11,495 nt of DNA from the NCBI GenBank assembly GCA_964486145.1, contig CAZAMT010000124.1, positions 1 to 11,495 on the forward strand, written 5' to 3'. A model generated the notes under the pieces. The model saw only the letters and a program-made list of their open reading frames with translations. It ran no database searches and was not told the origin of the DNA. This document shows, piece by piece, positions 5,738 through 11,495 of this stretch; within the stretch, counting starts at the first letter, position 1, and every line of letters starts with the position of its first letter. The translations under genes and the position numbers were made by a program. The stretch is from CAZAMT01 sp964486145 (GTDB taxonomy: Bacteria > Bacteroidota > Bacteroidia > Bacteroidales > JAAAOM01).

Positions 5738-7494
5738 TATGCTGCTTTCTTTTCTTCAATAATGTTCTTTAATTCTTTTTCGTATTTTTTAAAGTTTTCC
5801 GACTGAAATTCGGAATAGTTCATTTGTTTCAATTCATTGATGAGGCGTTTGAAATAGCCACCAACCTCATTAAATGAATCAAAAGTAAAATTGATATCAC
5901 AAATGTCAAGCACCAAATCCATCATGTAGCGTTGACGGTCAATGGACGTGGTGGCATCGATCTTGTCAAATGCATCTTGTTGCAGGATGGTGAAATCAAT
6001 CACTTCCGATCTCCAGAATGTAACATGATAATCGATAGGGACTCCGTCATCACCAAGAATGTTGATTTGTTCCTGTGCTTCTTTACCTCTCAGCAACATT
6101 GTCTTCGCTGAATTGACCTTGTCAAGCCATTTATCACTGATTTTTTCTTTTATGTAATTCTGAAATTCATCGTACTCAAGATATTTTGAATAACTGTCAA
6201 TCGGGTCAACAGCCGGATACCTTTTACTGTCAGCACGGGCTTGTGCCAGAGCGTAAAAACATCTGGCGGCTTTTTTCGTGGATTCAGTTACCGGCTCTTT
6301 TAAATTACCACCTGCTGGTGATACAGTCCCGATGAAAGTGATTGAGCCATTTTGGCCATTATTAAGATAAACAAATCCTGCTCGTGCATAAAAGTTTGAA
6401 ATTACGGCAGATAAGTCCATTGGGAAAGCATCCGGGCCGGGTAATTCTTCCAGTCGGTTTGACATTTCTCTAAGGGCCTGTGCCCAGCGTGATGTGGAGT
6501 CTGCAAGCATTAGTACACGCAATCCCATGGAGCGGTAATATTCACCCAGGGTCATCGCTGTATATACTGAAGCCTCACGGGCCGCAACCGGCATATTCGA
6601 AGTGTTTGCAATGATGGTAGTCCGCTCCATCAATTTTCGGCCGGTATGCACATCTTCAAGTTCGGGAAATTCAGTAAATATTTCAACAACCTCATTTGCA
6701 CGTTCACCGCAAGCAGCAACGATTACGATATCTGCTTCTGCTTGTTTAGAAATGGCATGCTGCAGCACCGTTTTACCTGCACCAAATGGTCCGGGAATAA
6801 AGCCGGTTCCGCCTTCAGTAATTGGGTTAAGCGTGTCGATGGTACGCACACCTGTTTCCAGGAGTTTGAATGGTCTTGGTTTATCTTTGAACGCGGTTAT
6901 TGGTACTTTTACCGGCCATTTCTGAATCATATTCACTTCAATTTCCTTGTCATTTTCATCTATCAGGGTAGCGATAGTATCTGTAACCACATAATCACCT
7001 GCGTCAACTACCGATTTAACCTTATAACTACCTTTAAATGAAAAAGGGACCATTATTTTATGAGGTTGTGCATTTTCATCAACCTGCCCTAGCCAGTCCC
7101 CGGCAACCACGGTATCACCTGATTTTGCGATAGGTTTGAACTGCCACTTTTTGTCTTCGTCTAACGGGAATGTGAATTCGCCTCGTTTTAGAAAAACCCC
7201 CTCCATTTTATCAAGATCGTTCTGCAAACCATCGTAGTTCTTGGATAAAATGCCAGGACCAAGTGTTACCTCAAGCATATGCCCGTCAAAACGGACGGTA
7301 TCTCCAATTTTTAATCCACGTGTACTTTCAAATACCTGTACATAAGCATCATTGCCCATTACCTTAATGACCTCGGCCATTAATTCCGCATCCGTAACTT
7401 TTATGTAACATATTTCATTTTGCGATACGGGGCCATCCGCTTCAACAATCACAAGGTTTGCAATAATCCCTTTAACTGTTCCTTTTGTTGACAT
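5737..7494 (-). CDS. atpA: V/A-type ATPase catalytic subunit A
   Basis: Hydrolyses or makes ATP in the cytoplasmic A3B3 head. In 585 residues the order is the N-terminal barrel (about 1-70), the A-specific non-homologous bulge region (roughly 110-190) and the RecA-like ATPase core. Walker A is GPFGAGKT (235-242) with K241 and T242. CGERANE (262-268) supplies the catalytic glutamate E264. The Walker B-like strand is VLMLAD (327-332), followed by STSRWAQALREMSNRLEELP (333-352). A C-terminal helical domain ends the protein. Every catalytic residue I looked for is present, and the length is normal for bacterial A subunits. It starts 13 bases after the DUF2764 stop and ends in a one-base overlap with atpB. 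No Shine-Dalgarno site is seen; the leader is AT-rich. Confidence 0.98.
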   Translation of the reverse strand: MSTKGTVKGIIANLVIVEADGPVSQNEICYIKVTDAELMAEVIKVMGNDAYVQVFESTRGLKIGDTVRFDGHMLEVTLGPGILSKNYDGLQNDLDKMEGVFLKRGEFTFPLDEDKKWQFKPIAKSGDTVVAGDWLGQVDENAQPHKIMVPFSFKGSYKVKSVVDAGDYVVTDTIATLIDENDKEIEVNMIQKWPVKVPITAFKDKPRPFKLLETGVRTIDTLNPITEGGTGFIPGPFGAGKTVLQHAISKQAEADIVIVAACGERANEVVEIFTEFPELEDVHTGRKLMERTTIIANTSNMPVAAREASVYTAMTLGEYYRSMGLRVLMLADSTSRWAQALREMSNRLEELPGPDAFPMDLSAVISNFYARAGFVYLNNGQNGSITFIGTVSPAGGNLKEPVTESTKKAARCFYALAQARADSKRYPAVDPIDSYSKYLEYDEFQNYIKEKISDKWLDKVNSAKTMLLRGKEAQEQINILGDDGVPIDYHVTFWRSEVIDFTILQQDAFDKIDATTSIDRQRYMMDLVLDICDINFTFDSFNEVGGYFKRLINELKQMNYSEFQSENFKKYEKELKNIIEEKKAA

Positions 7495-7507
7495 TTTATA
7501 TATTTGT

Positions 7508-8365
7508 TTATCTTTTATTTAACAAAAACTCTTCGGGAAATTCGTAGCTGTTTTCGAGTTTGTCAAGCACTTCCCTGAATACTTTTTCACCGTTTTCTTT
7601 ATTTAAGTGGATCCACCGGTTAACTATTTCAAGTTTAACGAGATAGCCAAACAGTTTTTCTATGGAAAAATAGTGGAAGAACGTGTGTTCACTGATATAT
7701 TCCCACTTTAACCGGTCAAGTTTCTTTTCTTTTTCAGCGAGGTTTTCTTCCTCTGAAATCCGCACCAGTTCATCAAAATAGACCAGTACCTGTGAAAGTC
7801 CAAAGTCTTTCGATGTGGACGTTTTTATATTTATGGCAACTTCATTTTCTCCAATAATATTTTCATCAATTTCCAAATCATATTTTCGACAGTTAAATGC
7901 CGCAAGAATGTTGGAGATATTCATGTCCAATTCAAACCAACTTTTAATAAATGGGTTAGTTGAGGATATGGCTTCTTTAAAATACAGGTAAGCAAGTTGA
8001 TTCTCCCAGGAAAGATCTGGAAATACAGGAGTTTCTGACAAATATCGGGGAATAAATTTTCGTAAATAATCAGGAATGGTTATTTCATTTGCTGATTCAT
8101 CTTCTTTCAGCATATTTACGATTTCTTCCAATTCGTCCCTGGTGTAGTTCCCAAGTGACTCCAATTCCGCATTTTCGTTTTCCAGAAAATTCAATATATT
8201 TTGATTGTCGTACCTGAACAGATAGAATTTAATAAACTCAAAATCGGATGGTGATGTGTTTATCTGAACTTCAGAAATATAGTCTTTAATGTCGATCTGT
8301 GACTTTGAGTCATCAATGTGGATATCAGGTAGACCGGAAACAAGACAATAATAATTTTGTTTCAT
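7508..8365 (-). CDS. DUF2764 family V-type ATPase-associated protein (subunit C-like position)
   Basis: The 285-residue, acidic, soluble protein has the DUF2764 N-terminus NYYCLVSGLPDI (4-15), a central SWFELDMNISNILAAFNCRKY (142-162) and mainly helical C-terminal sequence. No signal peptide or membrane helix is visible. DUF2764 genes sit between E and A in V/A-type ATPase operons of Bacteroidota, Chlamydiae and spirochaetes. Those operons lack a recognisable canonical C/d subunit, and the family has been regarded as the C-like central-stalk adaptor joining D to the c-ring. That assignment here rests on position and family knowledge, not on a motif I can verify. The gene starts eight bases past the atpE stop and ends 13 bases before atpA, so it is surely cotranscribed. 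Confidence 0.88.
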   Translation of the reverse strand: MKQNYYCLVSGLPDIHIDDSKSQIDIKDYISEVQINTSPSDFEFIKFYLFRYDNQNILNFLENENAELESLGNYTRDELEEIVNMLKEDESANEITIPDYLRKFIPRYLSETPVFPDLSWENQLAYLYFKEAISSTNPFIKSWFELDMNISNILAAFNCRKYDLEIDENIIGENEVAINIKTSTSKDFGLSQVLVYFDELVRISEEENLAEKEKKLDRLKWEYISEHTFFHYFSIEKLFGYLVKLEIVNRWIHLNKENGEKVFREVLDKLENSYEFPEEFLLNKR

Positions 8366-8373
8366 ATACCAAT

Positions 8374-8988
8374 CTATTCTTTATCAAACAACAGTTTAAT
8401 GAGTTTTGGTCTTAGGTATTCTTTGAAATAGTTATTAAAATCATTTTCTGTAAAACTAACTTTATAACTGCCGTCTTTTGGGCCAACCTGAAATCCAGCT
8501 TTAATTTCTTTACCTCCTTTGATTTCCAAACCTGAATCAAGAAGTGATTTTGCATTATTCCTGAAATAATCCATCAATTCTTTTTCCTGATTTTCATTCA
8601 GAAGCACTGTAAGTTCACTGCTTCCTTCTTTTTGTGTCCAGTTTTGTACAGTTATTTCGATAATTTTCTTAAAAAAATCGTTATCGTTAACGGAATTTTT
8701 AACAGACCCCTCGACAATTTTGGAGGTTAACAAATTGGTAATGTCTTGTTTAAGGGAATTTAAAGTCTGTTTTGCTGACAACTTAAGTTCTGAATTGGTA
8801 CTTTCCTCAATTTCTTTTGCATTCTTTTGAGCGTCAGCATGTATTTGTTCAGCTTCTTTCTTTGCTTTTTGAACAATATCATCCGCTTCTTTTTTAGCAT
8901 CGGCAACAATTTTTTCAGCCTCTTCATTTCCTTTTGCAATGCCTTCCTGATAGATCTTATCAGTAAGTTCCTGAAGTTTTGTATTCAT
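8374..8988 (-). CDS. atpE: V/A-type ATPase subunit E (peripheral stalk)
   Basis: First gene of the operon. Subunit E forms the peripheral stalk that holds the A3B3 head still relative to subunit I. The 204 residues show an N-terminal alanine/lysine/glutamate-rich coiled coil (about 1-90) with repeats such as ADAKKEADDIVQKAKKEAEQ (29-48). A C-terminal globular domain (about 100-204) carries GFQVGPKDGSYKVSFT (165-180), typical of the E-subunit end that binds the head. Usual length is 185-210. In other V/A-type enzymes E pairs with G/H in a heterodimeric coiled coil, but no G/H gene is seen in this window. The start at 8988 is the first ATG of the frame; no Shine-Dalgarno site is visible. Confidence 0.93.
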   Translation of the reverse strand: MNTKLQELTDKIYQEGIAKGNEEAEKIVADAKKEADDIVQKAKKEAEQIHADAQKNAKEIEESTNSELKLSAKQTLNSLKQDITNLLTSKIVEGSVKNSVNDNDFFKKIIEITVQNWTQKEGSSELTVLLNENQEKELMDYFRNNAKSLLDSGLEIKGGKEIKAGFQVGPKDGSYKVSFTENDFNNYFKEYLRPKLIKLLFDKE

Positions 8989-9245
8989 GATAAATCTCGT
9001 GTGAAGAACGATTAAACTTTAAAAAAATAAATAGATTTCTAAGCCTTTGATTTTTGAAAGCACGCAAGTTAAAAAAAAAATGAAAATCAAGAATGAAAAA
9101 AGTAAAAAATTAGCCTGTGCATTGAAAATATATCAATGTAACTCACAGAAAGTGATGGATATACATAATTAATTAAAATCAAACTAAATTACAAGCCTGT
9201 AATTAACCTGATTTGCGCCATTAAATGATGAAAATGTTAAAAAAA
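8989..9245. other. Intergenic region carrying the ATPase operon leader and the 3' end of the HMA lipoprotein gene
   Basis: These 257 very AT-rich bases have no credible gene on either strand. The promoter of the ATPase operon (minus strand) should lie here, but I could not find a clean Bacteroidota -33/-7 pair. The best -7 look-alikes are TAACTTGC near 9070 and the T-rich stretch near 9025-9035. Two inverted repeats are visible: an 18-base one at 9187-9204 and TTGATTTT (9047-9054) with AAAATCAA (9083-9090). An A10 run (T10 on the minus strand) lies at 9071-9080 between the latter arms. Confidence 0.5.
9187..9204 (-). repeat. Inverted repeat downstream of the HMA lipoprotein gene
   Basis: The seven-base arms AATTACA (9187-9193) and TGTAATT (9198-9204) flank the four-base loop AGCC, about 40 bases past the HMA lipoprotein stop codon. 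On the minus strand it is followed by the weak T-rich sequence TTAGTTTGATTTT. It could be a weak terminator for the lipoprotein gene or an operator. The stem is AT-rich, so confidence as a terminator is low. Confidence 0.35.
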
Positions 9246-9575
9246 CTATTCAGTTCCTTCAACAGTGTAACCAGCACTTTCAATCACTTCAGCCAGGTTT
9301 TTCTCGGTTAGTTTTGATTTGTCATAGGTTATTTTGGCAATTGCTTCAGTATGCGAAGCTTCAGCGGTTTGAACACCTTCCTTTTTCTCCAGTTTGCTTA
9401 CAATGGATTGTTCACAACCAGTACAAGTCATTCCCTCTACTTTGATATTTACCGTGGTGAGATTTTCAGGTGAGATTTCTGTTTTATTAACTTCATTCGA
9501 AGTTTCCGGGCTTTGAGAACAACCTGCCATACCTATCATCATTGATATAATGGAGAAAACGAAATATTTTTTCAT
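9246..9575 (-). CDS. Lipoprotein with heavy-metal-associated (HMA) domain, MerP/CopZ-like
   Basis: The 109-residue protein begins with a lipoprotein signal peptide (MKKYFVFSIISMMIGMAGC) ending in C19. The lipobox GMAGC has Met at -3, which is loose but tolerated in Bacteroidota. The residue after C19 is Ser, not Asp, so no inner-membrane retention signal is evident. A Ser/Glu/Asn-rich linker (20-40) leads to an HMA domain (41-107) with VEGMTCTGCEQSI (46-58). C51 and C54 form the CxxC metal site, followed by the usual beta-alpha-beta-beta-alpha-beta pattern ending in ESAGYTVEG (99-107). Such domains bind soft metals such as Cu(I), Hg(II) or Zn(II), and this one would work in the periplasm tethered to a membrane. 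No metal-transporting P-type ATPase or metal regulator is next to it, so the metal and partner are unknown. It is flanked by non-coding regions on both sides and looks monocistronic. Confidence 0.9.
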   Translation of the reverse strand: MKKYFVFSIISMMIGMAGCSQSPETSNEVNKTEISPENLTTVNIKVEGMTCTGCEQSIVSKLEKKEGVQTAEASHTEAIAKITYDKSKLTEKNLAEVIESAGYTVEGTE

Positions 9576-9748
9576 GTTTTATTTTTTTACTGATTACAAG
9601 GTAGAAACACACAATTTGCCGAATTGTTGATTTTTAGCCTTTTCTCTAAGTCGAAACATACCCCCTTTCTAATAATTACATTGATAACATACAGGTATGT
9701 TGTAAATTACGGTCATACTAAATATTTTAATCGGACACTATTGATAAT
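9576..9748 (-). promoter_or_regulatory. Region upstream of the HMA lipoprotein gene with two palindromes
   Basis: The 173 bases hold no gene. Two inverted repeats are visible: ACAATT-TGCCG-AATTGT (9611-9627), 36 bases before the lipoprotein start, and AACATAC-AG-GTATGTT (9686-9701), with perfect seven-base arms. Between them, at 9657-9669, lies ACATACCCCCTTT, which repeats the ACATAC of the second palindrome; its minus-strand reading GGGGGTATGT resembles one half of a copper-sensing CsoR operator. A weak -7 look-alike, TACCTTGT, is on the minus strand near 9595-9602. This is probably the promoter and operator region of the lipoprotein gene, but no element is certain. Confidence 0.45.
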
Positions 9749-10504
9749 TTAAACATAAATCATTTTCCGTGTCATACCGCCATCAATAAAGAAGTTTTGA
9801 CCTGTAATGAAATCGTTTTGCGGATGAATTAGAAACATGACCATGTTGGCAATGTCTTCTGCTTTTCCGATTCTGCCTGCCGGATGCTGCTCGTGATCTT
9901 CTTTCCTGGCCTGGTAAGGTTGTTTTCTACCTTCTTTTTTATGCATCGTTACATCAATCCATCCGGGACTGATGCAATTTACGGATACTTCAGGCCCCAT
10001 GCTCATGGCCATTGCATGTGTAAGTGCAAAAATGCCACCCTTTGATGCCGAGTAAGCTTCCGTATCCGGCTCAGACATAAATGCCCGGGTTGAACACATA
10101 TTGATAATTGTACCATTGTTTTTTTTCAGGTGTGGATACGTGTGTTTACTGCAAATAAATGCTCCGGTGAGGTTTACATCAATAACCCTCTGCCATTCAC
10201 TAACCGACAGGTTAAGAATGTTTATATTATTTAAAACAGCAGCATTATTGATGAGATAGTCAATATTACCAAAATGCTTTACAGCATTCGTTATGCCTTT
10301 AATTACCCGCGTTTCATCAGATACATCGACATGTTCAAATCTGAGATTCGTAAAATTGCTGAATTCGTTTATCGTTTCTTCGCCGGCCGCTTTATCATTT
10401 TCAAAAATAATTACGTTTATTTGATGTTCCAGAAAGGTTTTTGATATAATTTTGCCGATGCCTTGAGCACCACCGGTCACAATGGCTGTTTTTGTATTTT
10501 GCAT
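9749..10504 (-). CDS. Short-chain dehydrogenase/reductase (SDR, classical type)
   Basis: The 251-residue cytoplasmic NAD(P)-dependent oxidoreductase has the full classical SDR set. The dinucleotide loop is TGGAQGIG (10-17), followed by NNAA (86-89), the structural N111 in DVNLTG, catalytic S138 in NMCSTR, and Y151 and K155 in YSASKGG (151-157). SPGWI (179-183) and the C-terminal TGQNFFIDGGM (234-244) are typical. An acidic residue, E35, at the end of the second strand (VIIFEN) suggests preference for NAD(H) over NADP(H). It resembles glucose/ribitol or 3-oxoacyl-reductase-like members, but the substrate cannot be read from sequence. It starts 95 bases from the divergent M48 protease gene, so the two may share a control region. 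It ends 173 bases before the HMA lipoprotein gene, which is too far and too rich in palindromes to assume one operon. Confidence 0.93.
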   Translation of the reverse strand: MQNTKTAIVTGGAQGIGKIISKTFLEHQINVIIFENDKAAGEETINEFSNFTNLRFEHVDVSDETRVIKGITNAVKHFGNIDYLINNAAVLNNINILNLSVSEWQRVIDVNLTGAFICSKHTYPHLKKNNGTIINMCSTRAFMSEPDTEAYSASKGGIFALTHAMAMSMGPEVSVNCISPGWIDVTMHKKEGRKQPYQARKEDHEQHPAGRIGKAEDIANMVMFLIHPQNDFITGQNFFIDGGMTRKMIYV

Positions 10505-10599
10505 AAGATTTGGTTTTTGAGTTTGGCATAATTTTTACATACGTAACAAATAACCCGGATTTTAAGTTAAAAAGATAAATCATTTAACCTCTATTTGTA
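10505..10599. promoter_or_regulatory. Divergent intergenic region between SDR and M48 protease genes
   Basis: The 95 AT-rich bases must carry promoters for both genes unless expression comes from further away. A small inverted repeat TTAC-ATAC-GTAA lies at 10535-10546. On the plus strand TAATTTTT (10529-10536) is close to the Bacteroidota -7 consensus, with TTTG sequences upstream at 10510 and 10521, but the spacing does not match well, so no promoter is fixed. Neither start codon has a Shine-Dalgarno site. Confidence 0.4.
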
Positions 10600-11403
10600 A
10601 TGAAAAAGCATATTTTTTTGTATTTGTTGATTTTCTCCATTGTTGTAATCAGTAATTGTTCGAAAGATGGGGACATTAATTTTTTTACTGTCAACCAGGA
10701 TAAGAAATTCGGGGAACAGGTAGACAGCCTGGTCAATAACGATTCTGAATATACGGTGCTTCCGCGTTCAGGAAATAAAGATGCATATTCTTTTCTTGAT
10801 GGCATGATGAATGATATCCTTTCATCAAAGGAAATACTGTATCGCGATAAATTCGAATGGGAAGTTACAATTATCGAGGATGAGGTGTTAAATGCCTTTG
10901 CTGCACCGGGCGGAAAGCTTTTCTTTTATACCGGTTTGATGAAATACCTTGATAACAGTGCAGAACTTGCAGGTGTGATGGCGCATGAAATTGCACACTC
11001 CGATCGGCGGCATTCTACTGAAAATATGACGAAAGCATACGGGTTTTCTATTTTATTGTCGGTGGTTCTTGGAAAGGATCCTTCAAAACTTGAAGAAATT
11101 GTATCCGGAATGGCCAAGGGTCTAAGTTCTCTTGCATTCAGCAGAAAACATGAATATGAGGCTGATGAATTTGCAGTACGTTATACTTCCGAGACTAAAT
11201 ATACACCTACCGGGGTTGCTGGTTTTTTTCAAAAACTGGAAGCAGAAAAAGAGAGTGGTTCCGGTACACCAACCTTTTTAAGCACGCATCCAAGCCCGGA
11301 CGACAGAATAGAAAAAATTTACGAAACCTGGGAGGGTCTTGGAAGTCCTCAGGGAGAAGATCATGCAGATGAATATGTAGCTTTCAAAGCTTTGTTGCCT
11401 TAA
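10600..11403 (+). CDS. M48-family zinc metalloprotease lipoprotein (BepA/LoiP/YcaL-like)
   Basis: The 267-residue protein starts with a signal peptide (about 1-19) ending at C20 in the sequence ISNC, a loose lipobox; lipidation at C20 is likely, and a periplasm-facing outer-membrane location is inferred. The protease domain (about 35-245) has NAFAAPGGKLFFYTGLM (98-114), the M48 approach strand, then HEIAH (129-133) with zinc ligands H129 and H133 and catalytic E130. The third ligand is E185 in EYEAD (185-189). STHPSPDDRI (228-237) contains the conserved HPxxxxR element near the active site. There are no TPR repeats after the domain, unlike E. coli BepA, so it resembles the shorter LoiP/YcaL type. 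Those act in outer-membrane protein quality control, and the same role here is an inference. It is the only plus-strand gene in the window. Confidence 0.93.
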   Translation: MKKHIFLYLLIFSIVVISNCSKDGDINFFTVNQDKKFGEQVDSLVNNDSEYTVLPRSGNKDAYSFLDGMMNDILSSKEILYRDKFEWEVTIIEDEVLNAFAAPGGKLFFYTGLMKYLDNSAELAGVMAHEIAHSDRRHSTENMTKAYGFSILLSVVLGKDPSKLEEIVSGMAKGLSSLAFSRKHEYEADEFAVRYTSETKYTPTGVAGFFQKLEAEKESGSGTPTFLSTHPSPDDRIEKIYETWEGLGSPQGEDHADEYVAFKALLP

Positions 11404-11495
11404 ATAACCTTCGTTTACATGGCATCGATTCAGTAGTTGAGTTATTGTGTCCATATTTTTATTTCAGTTAATAAGATATTTTTCTGGTCTGTTGT

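Noticed and set aside
6646..7041. Plus-strand open frame of 131 codons opposite atpA
   Set aside because: Antisense shadow of a strongly conserved coding region; aromatic- and cysteine-rich composition unlike a real protein.
1388..8988. Reading the operon as an F-type ATP synthase
   Set aside because: Subunit A has the V/A-type bulge region, the c subunit is a duplicated four-helix protein, and the a-like subunit is the large soluble-plus-membrane I type. No F-type alpha, gamma, delta or epsilon genes are present.
8989..9245. Possible small RNA or short protein in the operon leader
   Set aside because: Very AT-rich with homopolymer runs; no open frame of useful length, no strong structured hairpin and no clear promoter-terminator pair.
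11404..11495. Terminator or start of another gene after the M48 protease
   Set aside because: Only a long-range AATAAC/GTTATT pairing is visible, with too long a loop to be a terminator. No start codon with convincing coding sequence follows before the window ends.
1..11495. CRISPR array, transposon ends, tRNA or rRNA
   Set aside because: No spaced direct repeats, no transposase-like protein, no terminal inverted repeats with target duplications, and no tRNA cloverleaf or rRNA sequence recognised.

Overview
The window looks like chromosomal DNA from a member of the Bacteroidota, probably an anaerobic or marine Bacteroidales/Marinilabiliales-type lineage. The grounds are moderate-to-low GC, AT-rich leaders mostly without Shine-Dalgarno sites, two lipoproteins with loose Bacteroidota-style lipoboxes, and above all the V/A-type ATPase gene order E - DUF2764 - A - B - D - I - K, which is known from Bacteroidota, Chlamydiae and spirochaetes. 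The assignment is by gene content, not by an rRNA.

Layout: (1) positions 1-716, minus strand: the N-terminal ~236 residues of a secreted CAP/SCP-domain protein, cut by the window edge. (2) 838-1326, minus: a DUF456 membrane protein whose start codon lies just past a strong intrinsic terminator. (3) 1388-8988, minus: a complete seven-gene V/A-type ATPase operon transcribed as atpE, DUF2764, atpA, atpB, atpD, atpI, atpK. (4) 9246-9575, minus: a small lipoprotein with a CxxC heavy-metal-associated domain. (5) 9749-10504, minus: a short-chain dehydrogenase/reductase. (6) 10600-11403, plus: an M48-family zinc metalloprotease lipoprotein, divergent from the SDR. The last 92 bases hold no recognisable gene.

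The ATPase genes cover catalytic A, regulatory B, central-stalk D, peripheral-stalk E, membrane stator I and a duplicated four-helix proteolipid K. DUF2764 sits where a subunit-C-like protein is expected. No F or G/H gene is present. The proteolipid keeps, at a constant offset of eight residues from Enterococcus hirae NtpK, all the residues that bind Na+ there, so this enzyme is probably sodium-coupled. The operon has internal RNA-level features: a stem-loop between B and D, clear Shine-Dalgarno sites only before D and I, an AT-rich leader before K, and a terminator after K.

I see no clearly novel multi-gene system, CRISPR array, tRNA/rRNA or mobile element. The points most worth following up are the Na+ site, the terminator at the DUF456 start, the B-D stem-loop, and the palindromes around the metal-binding lipoprotein.
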